In this document: piece after piece, positions 42,258 to 51,432 of the stretch
Position numbering within the stretch: the stretch's first letter is position 1
Layout: every line of letters begins with the position of its first letter
Origin: CAWEDP01 sp963807925
Lineage (GTDB): Bacteria; Acidobacteriota; Vicinamibacteria; Vicinamibacterales; CAVVIG01
Length of the DNA: 64,000 bases
Direction of reading: 5' to 3'
Assembly: GCA_963807925.1 (NCBI GenBank)
Contig: CAWEDP010000003.1
Location: 1 to 64,000, forward strand
The notes under the pieces: generated by a model
The model's database searches: none
The model's input: the letters and a program-made list of their open reading frames with translations, nothing else
What the model was told of the DNA's origin: nothing
Program-made: the position numbers and the translations under genes

Positions 42258-44477
42258 CTAGCGCTGCTCGAGGTCCATCGCGGCTGCGTCCACCAGATCG
42301 GCGAGACGCGTGAGCGCCGCCGCAACCCGCACGATCTCGCGGTCGGCCTCCGCGTACTGCGCCTGCTCGATCGCCTCCCGGACCCCCGGAATGGTCTTGA
42401 CGCTGTACCCGGTGTAGAAGCCGGGCGCGTACAACAGATGTCGATACCACTCGCGGTTGGGCAGCCCCTCGGCGTCGGTCAGCTGGGATTCTGCCTGTCG
42501 AAGCTTCGCGTTCACCGCTCGCCACGCCGCCTCGTGTCCGGCCGCGCCGCCCGATGCAGTGCGGGCCTTGTCGTACCGGCGCGCGCTGTCGGTGAGCTTC
42601 GCCGACGCGTTCTCGAGCGGCGCGAAGTTGAGCGCCGGCGGGATCGGCTCCCTCTTCGGCGCGACCATCGGCCGCCGCGGGTCGGCGATGGCGGCAAAGA
42701 CGCCGTCCGCGATCTGCCGGTCCCGCTCGCGCACCTCGTCACGCTTCCGGTTCAGGAGGTCGGTGAGCTCCTTGGTGTACTTCTCCACCGTGTTTGCGAG
42801 GTCGGTGAAGTCGAAGGGGAGGACGTCGCTGTCGGCCAGCCGGATCACCGCCGTGCCAATCGTCTGCGCGAGCGCGCGACCGTACGCGAAATCCCGATCG
42901 AGGAAGTGGGTGTAGAAATAGAAATCGTCGTAGACCGAGTGGTAGATGCCGTCGCGATCCTCGTCGTCGAAGGCGAGATTGAGCGACGCGATTCCGGCAT
43001 GCTGCAGGAATGGCGAGTAGTCCGACCCCGACCCGAGCGCGGCAATGCGCAGATCCGGCCGGTCGCGCGCCTCGCGGCGATCGTCCGCGCTGCCGAAGGC
43101 AATGGTGCGCGCCTGGCGCCGCTTCCAGACCGACAGCTTCGTCTCCGGATCCTGGACGTCGCGCGCGACGGCGTTGATGAAGCGCTCCAGGGAATGCGAT
43201 CCTCCGACGCTCAGATAGCCGCGGCCGGTGCCGTCGCTGTTGAGATAGGCGACCGCGTGCGCCTTCAGGTCCTCCGCGTGGGTCTCGACCCACTCGGTGG
43301 ATCCGAGCAGCGCCGGCTCTTCGCCGTCCCACGCCGCGTACACGATCGTGCGCTTCGGCGTCCATCCCTGCTTCTTCAATTGTCCGAGCGCGCGGGCCTC
43401 TTCGAGCATCGCCGACGTCCCGCTGACGGGATCGGACGCGCCGTTCACCCAGGCGTCGTGATGGTTCCCCCGGAGAATCCATTCGTCCGGGAACGTCGAT
43501 CCGCCGATCCTCGCGATCACGTCGTAGAGCGGCCTGGTGTCCCAGTTGAAGGCCACCTTCAGGTGCGCCTTCGCCGGGCCGGGGCCGATGCGATAGGTGA
43601 TCGGCAGCGCGCCGCGCCACCCCTCGGGAGCCGTCACGCCGGCCAGGGCCGCGAGCAGCGGCTGCGCATCCTTGTACGAGAGCGGCAGCACGGGAATCTT
43701 CGTCAGCGTCTTCGCCTCGCTGATCGCGAGCCGGCGGGCGCCGGGCGTCGCGCCGACGCCCGGCGTCAGCGGATCGCCGGGGTAGACCGGCATGTCCATG
43801 ACGCTGCCGCGCTGAACGCCGCCTGGCGGGCGCATCGGACCGTTCGGAAACACCTCGCCGACCGCGTACCCGTCGTCTCTCGGATCGGAGTAGATCAGGC
43901 AGCCGACCGCGCCGTGCTCGGCCGCCACCTTCGGCTTGATCCCGCGCCACGACTGACCGTAGCGGGCGATGACGATGGCGCCGCGGACCGACACGCCGAA
44001 CCGGTCCAGCTGGTCGTAGTCCTCGGGCCGCCCGTAGTTCACGTACACAAGCGGCGCCGTCACGTCGCCGTCGATCGAATAGGCGTTGTAGGCCGGCAGC
44101 TGTTCGCTCTTCTGGCCCGACGTCGGATCGACCCCAACGGCCGGCTCTTCGAGCGCTGCCTCGAACTTCGACGGCTCGACGAGCTCGAGACGGCGCTCCT
44201 TGGGCGTCGGGAACAGGACGTCGAACTGCTCGATTTCCGCCTGCCAGCCCCATTCTTTGAAGCGCGCGAGGATCCACTCGGCGTTGTCCTTGTCGTACGC
44301 CGATCCCACGTGATGCGGCCGCGCGCTCAGGCGCTGCATGTAACTCCTGATGTTGTCGGGCTGGGGCAGCGCGCGAAACGACTCGTCCCACGACTTCGCC
44401 GCCGGCGCCTGCGCGCGCGGCGCGATGACCATGCCGGTGAACGCGACGACCAGCGCCAGCAGGCGTACGGCTCTCAT
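42258..44477 (-). CDS. Secreted M28 zinc peptidase, glutamate carboxypeptidase II-like
   Basis: 739 residues from ATG 44477, with GGAGGAG upstream and a signal peptide ending at RAQAP. The layout matches glutamate carboxypeptidase II/PSMA: a protease-associated domain (VSVRGAIVIARYGQSWRGIK), the M28 catalytic domain and a C-terminal TFR dimerisation region. Zinc ligands and the general base are visible: GNHHDAW (His near 340), NGASDPVSGT (bridging Asp), WDGEEPALLGSTEW (Glu pair near 385), NSDGTG (near 416) and IYHSVYDDF (His near 512). Expected function is release of C-terminal acidic or other amino acids from peptides outside the cytoplasm. The full length and all ligands argue for an active enzyme. 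Confidence 0.92.
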   Translation of the reverse strand: MRAVRLLALVVAFTGMVIAPRAQAPAAKSWDESFRALPQPDNIRSYMQRLSARPHHVGSAYDKDNAEWILARFKEWGWQAEIEQFDVLFPTPKERRLELVEPSKFEAALEEPAVGVDPTSGQKSEQLPAYNAYSIDGDVTAPLVYVNYGRPEDYDQLDRFGVSVRGAIVIARYGQSWRGIKPKVAAEHGAVGCLIYSDPRDDGYAVGEVFPNGPMRPPGGVQRGSVMDMPVYPGDPLTPGVGATPGARRLAISEAKTLTKIPVLPLSYKDAQPLLAALAGVTAPEGWRGALPITYRIGPGPAKAHLKVAFNWDTRPLYDVIARIGGSTFPDEWILRGNHHDAWVNGASDPVSGTSAMLEEARALGQLKKQGWTPKRTIVYAAWDGEEPALLGSTEWVETHAEDLKAHAVAYLNSDGTGRGYLSVGGSHSLERFINAVARDVQDPETKLSVWKRRQARTIAFGSADDRREARDRPDLRIAALGSGSDYSPFLQHAGIASLNLAFDDEDRDGIYHSVYDDFYFYTHFLDRDFAYGRALAQTIGTAVIRLADSDVLPFDFTDLANTVEKYTKELTDLLNRKRDEVRERDRQIADGVFAAIADPRRPMVAPKREPIPPALNFAPLENASAKLTDSARRYDKARTASGGAAGHEAAWRAVNAKLRQAESQLTDAEGLPNREWYRHLLYAPGFYTGYSVKTIPGVREAIEQAQYAEADREIVRVAAALTRLADLVDAAAMDLEQR

Positions 44478-44566
44478 GCGCTCCTCCACGTCGGTCTAGC
44501 TTATCCCGTCCGCTTCGGCGCCGCGCGTGCCGCGATGGCATACTTGGAACGCCTGGGGAGCCGTTC

Positions 44567-46132
44567 GTGTTTCACCTGTCACGCATCCTCCGCCGCGCCC
44601 GCACGCTGTTTGCCGGCGATCCCGCCGTCCTCAGCGGCGAGCTGCGGCTGACATACGCCGAACTCGGCGCGCGCGTGGCGGCGCTGGCGGGCGGCCTCCG
44701 CGCGGCAGGGCTCGGCGGCGGCGATCGGGTCGCCATCCTCGATCGCAACAGCTTTCGATACCTCGAGCTGAACTTCGCCGCGGCCGAAGCGGACGCCGTG
44801 CTGCTGCCGCTGAACATCCGGCTCGCGCCCGCGGAGCTCGTCGCCATCCTAGGTCAGACCGACTGCCGCCTGCTGTTCGCCTCCGCCGCGTGCTCGCCTG
44901 CCGCCGCCGCCATCGCCGCCGCGCTGCCCCACGTCCGGCTCATCGACTGGGACGATCGGGACGGTCCCGGGGCGGACAACGAGTACGAGCGCCTGATGCG
45001 CCGCCCGCCATCTCGACCGCCGGGCGCACCGGGATCCCGCGTCGGCCCGGAGCGCCCTACGGTGGACGGGGCCGTCGCGCAGATCTTCTTCACCAGCGGG
45101 ACGACGGGCGGGCCGAAAGGCGTCTGCCTGACGTCGGCCAATCTGGTCGCGAGCGCCTACGACTCGATGGCGATGCTCGAGATGTCGCGCCGCGACGTCT
45201 GGCTCCACGCCGCGCCGATGTTCCATCTGGCCGACGCCTTCGCGATCTGGACCGTCACGCTTGTCGGCGGCCGCCACGTCGTCTCGCCCTTCGAGCCGTC
45301 GGGGTTCGCGGCAACCGTCGCGCGCGAGCGCGTGACGAAGACGAGCCTGCCGCCCGTGCTGCTCGATATGATTGCGCGGGCCGGCGCCTCGCGCCGCGAT
45401 CTTCGCAGCCTCGATCGCGTGACCTACGGGGGATCGCCGATGCTCGAGGCGGTGCATCTCCGCGCGGCGGAGGTGTTTCCGTGCGCCCTGCTGCAGTGCT
45501 ACGGCATCACCGAGACCGGGGGCATGGTGTGTCAGCAGCTGCCGGGCGACTACCGGCTGGAGGGCAGCGATCGGGATCGCCGCCGGCGGGCATCGGTCGG
45601 ACATCCCGCGCCGGCGATCGATCTGAAGGTCGTCGACGACGCCGGGCGTGAGCTGCCGCCGGGCGAGATCGGGGAGCTGGTCGTCTCCGGACCTCGCGTG
45701 ATGGCTGGTTACTGGAGGCAGCCCGAGCTGACGGCGGCGGCGATGAGGCACGGCTGGTATCACACCGGCGATGTCGGCCGGCGGGACCACGGCTCGCACT
45801 TCTACCTCGTCGATCGAAAGAAGGACGTGATCATCAGCGGCGGCGAGAACGTGTACTCGGTGGAGGTGGAGAACGCGTTGACGTCGCACCAGGCGGTGCT
45901 CGAGGCGGCGGTGTTCGGCGTCCCCAGCGACCGCTGGGGCGAAGAAGTCAGGGCGGTGGTCGTGCTTCGAGACGGCGCCGCCGTGGATCCGCGCGAGCTC
46001 GTCGAGCACTGCCGCGGCCGCATCGGCGGCTTCAAGGTGCCGAAGACCATCGAGATCTCGGCGGAGCCGCTGCCGAAGACCGGCCCGGGCAAAATCGCGA
46101 AAGCGGCGCTGCGGGCGCCTTACTGGAAGTAG
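44567..46132 (+). CDS. Acyl-CoA synthetase (AMP-forming ligase)
   Basis: 521 residues from GTG 44567, with GGGGAG upstream. The ANL-superfamily core motifs are present: FFTSGTTGGPKGV (P-loop), YGGSPMLEAV, LLQCYGITETGG (A5), WYHTGDVGRRD (A7), LVDRKKDVIISGGENVYSVE (A8 hinge) and the catalytic lysine in KTGPGKIAK. It activates a carboxylic acid with ATP and transfers it to CoA. The sequence does not define chain length. Nearby UbiD, enoyl-CoA hydratase and a hotdog thioesterase point to aromatic or fatty-acid metabolism. Its 3' end overlaps the convergent mono-heme gene by 13 bases. Confidence 0.9.
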   Translation: MFHLSRILRRARTLFAGDPAVLSGELRLTYAELGARVAALAGGLRAAGLGGGDRVAILDRNSFRYLELNFAAAEADAVLLPLNIRLAPAELVAILGQTDCRLLFASAACSPAAAAIAAALPHVRLIDWDDRDGPGADNEYERLMRRPPSRPPGAPGSRVGPERPTVDGAVAQIFFTSGTTGGPKGVCLTSANLVASAYDSMAMLEMSRRDVWLHAAPMFHLADAFAIWTVTLVGGRHVVSPFEPSGFAATVARERVTKTSLPPVLLDMIARAGASRRDLRSLDRVTYGGSPMLEAVHLRAAEVFPCALLQCYGITETGGMVCQQLPGDYRLEGSDRDRRRRASVGHPAPAIDLKVVDDAGRELPPGEIGELVVSGPRVMAGYWRQPELTAAAMRHGWYHTGDVGRRDHGSHFYLVDRKKDVIISGGENVYSVEVENALTSHQAVLEAAVFGVPSDRWGEEVRAVVVLRDGAAVDPRELVEHCRGRIGGFKVPKTIEISAEPLPKTGPGKIAKAALRAPYWK

Positions 46133-47382
46133 TCGGGCAGGTCCTGCTTGGTCGCCCGCACGATGTCGATGACGGCCCGGCGGTCCGCGGCCGAGAGCCG
46201 CTCGTACTTCTTGTCCGTGTCCTCGCCCGACAGCACCTGCCACATGCGGCGATAGACGAGGCTCTTGGCCGATCCCGGCAGCGCGTCGAACGCGTCGGAG
46301 TAGATCATATAGCTGCACGGATAGCGCATCAGCCGGCGATTCAGATCGAGCTGGCGGAGCGATCGACCCTGGGAGTCGGTCGGCCCGAGCGCGGCGAACG
46401 TCTCGGTGAACCCAGACGAGCCGCGAACCTTCCCGGGCAGCGGCGCTTCGTACACGAACAGGGCGTAGTCGACCAGGTCGGCCGCCGCTTCCTGCACGCG
46501 CGCCTCGGCTTTCGCGTTCGGCTCGGCCGCGGCGAGCCGCGCTTCCCATCCGAGGCGAACGATGAAGTTGGTCATCTGCGTCTGATGCTCGAGCACCATC
46601 AGGGCGGCCACGTCGCTGTACGGCGTCAGGTAGCCGGTGGTGTCGAACTGGCTCGCCAGCGATGTCAATTCGCGGTTTTCGGCGGGCACCGCGTCGGGCG
46701 TGCTGGCGGTGGACACCGGCTTGTTGCCGATGTGGCGGATGCCGCCGAGGCTGCCGGTGACGTACCAGCCGCCCCAGCGCGTATCGAACGCCGACCGGTG
46801 ATCCGACGCGAAGCCGGACGCATACGCGTTCTTGTCCTCGGGCACGGTCTGCATGCTGAAGACGAACAGCCCCGGCACGCCGAGGGTCGTCCACGAGAGA
46901 TGGCACGCCAGGCAGTTGTCGCTGCGCTTGAACTCGGGCGCCTCGGACGCGGTCTGGTCCAGCGTGTAGAAGATGACCCCCTGGCGCGGATCGAGCGCCG
47001 CCACTTCGAGCTCGGATCCGCCGCGCACGTACCCGACGGCGGCGGCGTCGTTGAAGAACAGCGTGCGCGGGTTCTTCAGATTGATCCGCGGCGCCTGAAA
47101 GCTGTTCTGGGCGAAGACGGCGACCTGGGACTCGACCGGAATGTGGAGCGCATCGAGCGTGGACCGCAGATACCCGATCGCCGGATCGAAGGTCAGGCGC
47201 GCGCGGTGGTCGCGCAACCGGGCGTTCAGATCGGCGACGCGATCGCTGACCGGACCCTTCGAATAGTCGATGGCCGGCACGTCGCGCGACGCGACGAACA
47301 CGTCGGTTCGCTGCGCCGCCACACCAGAGGCGCAGACCGCTGCGGCGGCGACAAAGAGCGGCAGGAACCGGCGGCCCTCCAT
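46120..47382 (-). CDS. Secreted mono-heme (CxxCH) protein
   Basis: 420 residues from ATG 47382 with a signal peptide ending at GVAAQ; the ribosome site is weak. One heme-attachment motif is present (KRSDNCLACHLSW, near residue 155). The rest is not a standard cytochrome c domain: RINLKNPRTLFFNDAAAVGY, SDHRSAFDTRWGGWYVTGSL and MRYPCSYMIYSDAFDALP are conserved-looking but unassigned. The first of these resembles the loops seen in some di-heme-like proteins, but only one CxxCH is found. It is therefore probably a periplasmic heme protein involved in electron transfer or sensing. It diverges from the UbiD gene and overlaps the CoA ligase stop. Confidence 0.75.
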   Translation of the reverse strand: MEGRRFLPLFVAAAAVCASGVAAQRTDVFVASRDVPAIDYSKGPVSDRVADLNARLRDHRARLTFDPAIGYLRSTLDALHIPVESQVAVFAQNSFQAPRINLKNPRTLFFNDAAAVGYVRGGSELEVAALDPRQGVIFYTLDQTASEAPEFKRSDNCLACHLSWTTLGVPGLFVFSMQTVPEDKNAYASGFASDHRSAFDTRWGGWYVTGSLGGIRHIGNKPVSTASTPDAVPAENRELTSLASQFDTTGYLTPYSDVAALMVLEHQTQMTNFIVRLGWEARLAAAEPNAKAEARVQEAAADLVDYALFVYEAPLPGKVRGSSGFTETFAALGPTDSQGRSLRQLDLNRRLMRYPCSYMIYSDAFDALPGSAKSLVYRRMWQVLSGEDTDKKYERLSAADRRAVIDIVRATKQDLPDYFQ

Positions 47383-47509
47383 GCTGACTGGATCATAAGA
47401 CGCATCCGGTGCCTTGCCACAAGGTACCCGTTCGGTGGGCCGTTCGGGGCGCACCTGCTCGACCGTGGCAAAGGCGCGCAAATCGGGAACGGTCGAGTAG
47501 GATGACGGC

Positions 47510-49144
47510 ATGTCGACCGTGCTGTACAAGAACCCCCCGCATCAGGATGTCGAGCTCTTCCGGCTGCGCCGGCATGTCGAGGCGCTGATGAACCTCTCGG
47601 AATGCGAGCGTCGGGACGAACCGGTCCATCTCGCCGACGTCGCGGCGATCCTCGACGGGAACCGTAGGGCGGTCTGGTTCACGCGCGTGGGGCCCGAGGG
47701 CGCCCAACTGACGGGCAACGTCATGGGCTCGCGCGCGCGCATCGCTGCGGCGTTGGGGACGACGGCCGGCGACCTCCCGGCGGTTTTTCGGGACCGGCTC
47801 AGGACGCCGTTCGCGCCGGTCGAGGTGCCGTCGTCGGAGGCGCCGGTCCAGCAGGTGGTGTGGACCGGCCACGACGCGGACTTCACCCGGCTGCCGGTGC
47901 ACCTGCAGCACGGCCGCGACGGCGCGCCCTACATCTCGGCCGGCCTCGACTTCGCGGTCGATCCCGAGAGCGGCCTCACCAACGTCGGCTGCAGGCGCAT
48001 CATGCTGCGCGGCCGGCAGTCGGCGGGCATCGACCTCAACGCGCCGTCGGACTTGCGCGCGATGTATCTCCGCTCGGTCGCCCGCGGCGATCCGCTGTCG
48101 ATCGCGTTCACCGTCGGGGCCCATCCGGCCGACTTCCTCGGCGCGCTCGCCGCAACGCCGCCGATGGACGAACTGCACGTGCTTGGCGCGGTTCGAGGCG
48201 CGGCGGTGCCGGTGGTGAAGTGCGCCACGATCGACGTGCGGGTGCCGGCGGACGCCGAGGTCGTGCTCGAGGGCTATCTCGACGAGCGCGGCCTGGTCGA
48301 GCCCGAAGGTCCGTACGGCGAGTACATCGGGTACTACGGCGCGCTGAAGCGCAATCCCGTGTTCCACCTGACCGCCATCACCGCACGGCGCGATCCGCTC
48401 TTTCAAACCGTCACGATTGGCGGACGTGCGCTGGCGTGCACCGATACGGCGGTGCTCGCGGCGGTGAAGACCGAAGCCGCCGTGTGGAGCGCGCTCCAGA
48501 CGGCCGTCCGCGAACCGGTGGCCGTCTGCGCCACCGCGTCGTGCGGCGGGATGTACAACGTCCGCGTGTCGATGCGGCCGCGTGTCCCCGGCGAGCCGCG
48601 CAACGCCATCGCCGCGATCTTCGGGTCGACCGCCGACGTCAAGCACGTCTTCGTCGTCGACGATGACATCGACGTGTTCTCGGACGAACAGGTGGACTGG
48701 GCGCTCGCGACGCGGTTTCAGGCGGACCGCGATCTGGTCGTGGCGTCGGGATTCAGGGCGGTGCCGCTCGATCCGTCGCTGCAGGGCGCGCGCTCGGGCG
48801 CCAAGGCCGGCTTCGACTGCACGAAGCCGTTCGGCCGATCGTCGGCGATGGAGTTCGAGGTGCCGGAACCGCCGCCGATGCTCCCGCCGGCGGTCGCGCC
48901 CCGCCAGACCGCCGGCGACAGGACCGACTCGGCGATCGAGCGGGCGCTCGGCGAGAGGCCCTGCACCTTCTACGAATTGATGCAGGCGCTCGGCACGCGC
49001 GACGGCCGCGACCTCGTCGCCGCGCTCGGTCTGCTCTACGAGTCCGGAAGACTGCTGCGGACCGAAGACGGCCGGTACGCGCTCAAGGGGCGCGCTCCAA
49101 TGACGGGCCGACCAGGTGAAGGTCGAGACGAACGCCGGTCCTGA
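47510..49144 (+). CDS. UbiD-family decarboxylase
   Basis: 544 residues from ATG 47510. Family landmarks are GHDADFTRLPVHLQHG, GLTNVGCRRIMLRGRQSAGI (arginine-rich prFMN/metal site), VEPEGPYGEYIGYYG (catalytic Glu region), LPP-type substrate loops and VFVVDDDIDVFSDEQVDWAL. UbiD enzymes use prenylated FMN to decarboxylate aromatic or alpha,beta-unsaturated acids reversibly. The prFMN synthase UbiX is not encoded in the window. A C-terminal extension of about 80 residues (SAIERALGERPCTFYELMQA) resembles a winged-helix-like fold. An enoyl-CoA hydratase follows 18 bp later. The substrate is unknown, and it need not be the ubiquinone precursor. Confidence 0.9.
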   Translation: MSTVLYKNPPHQDVELFRLRRHVEALMNLSECERRDEPVHLADVAAILDGNRRAVWFTRVGPEGAQLTGNVMGSRARIAAALGTTAGDLPAVFRDRLRTPFAPVEVPSSEAPVQQVVWTGHDADFTRLPVHLQHGRDGAPYISAGLDFAVDPESGLTNVGCRRIMLRGRQSAGIDLNAPSDLRAMYLRSVARGDPLSIAFTVGAHPADFLGALAATPPMDELHVLGAVRGAAVPVVKCATIDVRVPADAEVVLEGYLDERGLVEPEGPYGEYIGYYGALKRNPVFHLTAITARRDPLFQTVTIGGRALACTDTAVLAAVKTEAAVWSALQTAVREPVAVCATASCGGMYNVRVSMRPRVPGEPRNAIAAIFGSTADVKHVFVVDDDIDVFSDEQVDWALATRFQADRDLVVASGFRAVPLDPSLQGARSGAKAGFDCTKPFGRSSAMEFEVPEPPPMLPPAVAPRQTAGDRTDSAIERALGERPCTFYELMQALGTRDGRDLVAALGLLYESGRLLRTEDGRYALKGRAPMTGRPGEGRDERRS

Positions 49145-49162
49145 CACAATTGTGGGAACACG

Positions 49163-50032
49163 ATGGCTGATGGGAAGGATCGCGTGTCGCGCGTCGAGTT
49201 GACGCGCGACGGAAGACCGAAGGGGTTCCTTGCGCCGATCGATCGGCGGCGTGTCACGCGATTCAGCGTCGGCCGCGACGGCATCGCGACAATCACCTTG
49301 CGGCGGCCGGCGAAGCTGAACGCGTTCGACGAGCGGATGATCCGCGAGATTCGCGCCGCCGTCTGGACCTGCAGCTTCGACACCCGCGTTCGCGTCGTCG
49401 TGATCACCGGCGAGGGGCGCGGTTTCTGCGCGGGACGCGACATCGCCGGGCTCGACTTCGAGAACAACCTGCCGTCGCCCCAGTACCGCGCATACGTGCG
49501 CGCCAATCACGAGATGCTCGACGACCTGGAGGCCCTCGAGAAGCCGGTGATTGCGGCGGTGAACGGTGTCTGCGCCGGCGGCGGCGTCGAGCTCGCGGTG
49601 GCGTGCGACTTCCGCATCGCATCGTCGGCGGCGCGGTTCGTTCTGCCCGAAAATCAGCTGGGCGTGCTGCCGGCATCGGGCGCCTGCTCGCGGATGATCC
49701 AGATGATCGGCATCGGCCGCCTCAAGGAGATGGTGATGGCGGCGCGTCCGATCGACGCGCGCGAAGCGAAGCAGATCGGCCTGGTGATGCGCGTCACCCG
49801 GCCCGACGCCCTGATGGACGAAACGATGACGTTCGCGCGGCTCCTGCTCGAGCGCGCGCCGCTGGCGATGGGCATGGCCAAGCACGTCATCAACAGCTGC
49901 CAGAGCGTGGACACCGAGACCGGCCGAATCCTCGAGCGCCTCGGCCAGTCGGTCCTGATCCGGACCGACGACAACAGCGAGGGCATGGCGGCCTTTCGGG
50001 CGAAACGCAGGCCGGTGTTCAAGGGCACGTGA
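49163..50032 (+). CDS. Enoyl-CoA hydratase/isomerase family protein
   Basis: 289 residues from ATG 49163. The crotonase-fold signature is clear: ITLRRPAKLNAFDERMI, VVITGEGRGFCAGRDI (oxyanion hole), KPVIAAVNGVCAGGGVELAV, CDFRIASSAARFVLPE and LGVLPASGACSRMIQM. The glutamate usually at the first catalytic position is present in PENQLG. The first 30 residues are a non-homologous extension. Members hydrate enoyl-CoA or perform isomerisation, ring cleavage or dehalogenation. With UbiD upstream and the CoA ligase nearby, a role in aromatic or branched acid degradation is plausible. Confidence 0.88.
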   Translation: MADGKDRVSRVELTRDGRPKGFLAPIDRRRVTRFSVGRDGIATITLRRPAKLNAFDERMIREIRAAVWTCSFDTRVRVVVITGEGRGFCAGRDIAGLDFENNLPSPQYRAYVRANHEMLDDLEALEKPVIAAVNGVCAGGGVELAVACDFRIASSAARFVLPENQLGVLPASGACSRMIQMIGIGRLKEMVMAARPIDAREAKQIGLVMRVTRPDALMDETMTFARLLLERAPLAMGMAKHVINSCQSVDTETGRILERLGQSVLIRTDDNSEGMAAFRAKRRPVFKGT

Positions 50033-50101
50033 TCCATTGAGTCGCGCCGTCGAAACCGGCTAGAGTGAAGAATCACCGAGAGAGCAAACGAGGAGCACAC
50101 G

Positions 50102-51415
50102 ATGCGCACGACGATGAATCGATGGGCTGCGGCGCTGCTGGCCGCTGCCGCGGCCGGCGTGATGGCTGCCTGGTCGGTCGGCCATGCACAGTCGCCGATC
50201 AAGTGCGACCCGGACAACGGCGGCTTGAAGCTGCCGCAGGGCTTCTGCGCCGCGGTCGTGGCGGAGAACAACCCGACAGCCCGACACCTCGAGGTGGCGG
50301 CCAACGGCGACGTGTACGTCGCCCGGCAAGGCGGCGGGCAGCGTGGCGGCACGCCGGTGCCGGGCGGGGTCGTCGCGTTCCGGGACAAGGACGGCGATGG
50401 CCGGCTCGAGACACGGGAGGAGTTCGGATCGGGGAGCACCACCGGCATCGCGCTGCGGAACGGATATCTGTACATCGCGCATTTCAACTCGGTGGAGCGG
50501 TTCAAGATGACGCCGGGCCAGCTGAAGCCGGCCAGCGAGACGCCGGAGGTGGTGGTCGGCGGTCTGTCCGGTGTGCAGCAGCACGGAGACAAGGGGATTG
50601 CGTTCGACGGCCGCGGCGGCCTCTACGTGAACGTCGGCGCGCCGTCCAATGCCTGCCAGAGCCCGGATCGACGACCCGGCGCGAAGGGGCAGGATCCGTG
50701 TCCGCTCCTCGAGAAGAACGGCGGCATCTGGAAGTTCGACGAGAACAAGCTGGGCCAGAAGCAGGAGGACGGCGTGCGCGTCGCCACCGGGCTCCGCCAG
50801 ATGCCCGGCATCGCGTATCACGACGGCGCGGTGTGGATCGCGATGAACAACCGCGATCAGCTCGACGCGTTCTGGCCCGACACGTTCAAGAGCGACGACA
50901 ATGCCAACCGGCCCGCAGAAGCGTTGTACCGCGCGGCGCAGCCGGGCGCGAATTTCGGCTGGCCGTACTGCTTCTTCGACTACACGGCCAAGAAGTACGT
51001 GCTCAATCCCGAATACGGCGGCGACGGCAAGACCGAGGGGCGCTGCACGATGTTCACGCCGCCCGTCGCGGCATTCCCGGCCCACTGGGCGCCCGTCGAT
51101 CTGATGTTCTACACCGGCACCGCATTTCCGCAGAAGTATCGCGGCGGCGCGTTCATCGCGTTCCATGGATCGTGGAACCGCTCTCCGGAGCAGGCGGGCT
51201 ACAACGTGACCTTCCAGCCCATCGCGAACGGAAAGGCGAACGGCAACTTCGAGGTCTTTGCCGACGGGTTCACCGGAAAGAGCACGCCTGTCAAGGCGCC
51301 GGGCGAAGCGGTCGCGCGGCCTGACGGCGTGGCGCAGGGGCCGGACGGATCGCTGTACATCTCGGAGGACGTGAAGGGGAAGATCTGGCGCGTGTTCTAT
51401 CGCGGAACGCGGTGA
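50102..51415 (+). CDS. Secreted sorbosone dehydrogenase-like (PQQ-type) beta-propeller
   Basis: 437 residues from ATG 50102, with GAGGAG upstream and a signal peptide ending at GHAQS. The GSDH/sorbosone-dehydrogenase pattern is visible: GFCAAVVAENNPTARHLEV, DKDGDGRLETREEFGSGST, IAFDGRGGLYVNVGAPSN, MPGIAYHDGAVWIAMNNRD, PGANFGWPYCFF, YRGGAFIAFHGSWNRSP and DGVAQGPDGSLYISEDVKGK. Soluble glucose and pyranose dehydrogenases of this fold use PQQ and calcium to oxidise sugars in the periplasm. The typical PQQ-contacting His and Arg residues are plausible but not proven here. The gene stands alone after the hydratase and converges on the PDZ gene. Confidence 0.85.
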   Translation: MRTTMNRWAAALLAAAAAGVMAAWSVGHAQSPIKCDPDNGGLKLPQGFCAAVVAENNPTARHLEVAANGDVYVARQGGGQRGGTPVPGGVVAFRDKDGDGRLETREEFGSGSTTGIALRNGYLYIAHFNSVERFKMTPGQLKPASETPEVVVGGLSGVQQHGDKGIAFDGRGGLYVNVGAPSNACQSPDRRPGAKGQDPCPLLEKNGGIWKFDENKLGQKQEDGVRVATGLRQMPGIAYHDGAVWIAMNNRDQLDAFWPDTFKSDDNANRPAEALYRAAQPGANFGWPYCFFDYTAKKYVLNPEYGGDGKTEGRCTMFTPPVAAFPAHWAPVDLMFYTGTAFPQKYRGGAFIAFHGSWNRSPEQAGYNVTFQPIANGKANGNFEVFADGFTGKSTPVKAPGEAVARPDGVAQGPDGSLYISEDVKGKIWRVFYRGTR

Positions 51416-51432
51416 GCCGCGCCACGCGCCTG

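Noticed and set aside
47393..49885. An 830-codon minus-strand frame opposite the UbiD and hydratase genes
   Set aside because: It covers two well-supported genes in antisense and shows no family features.
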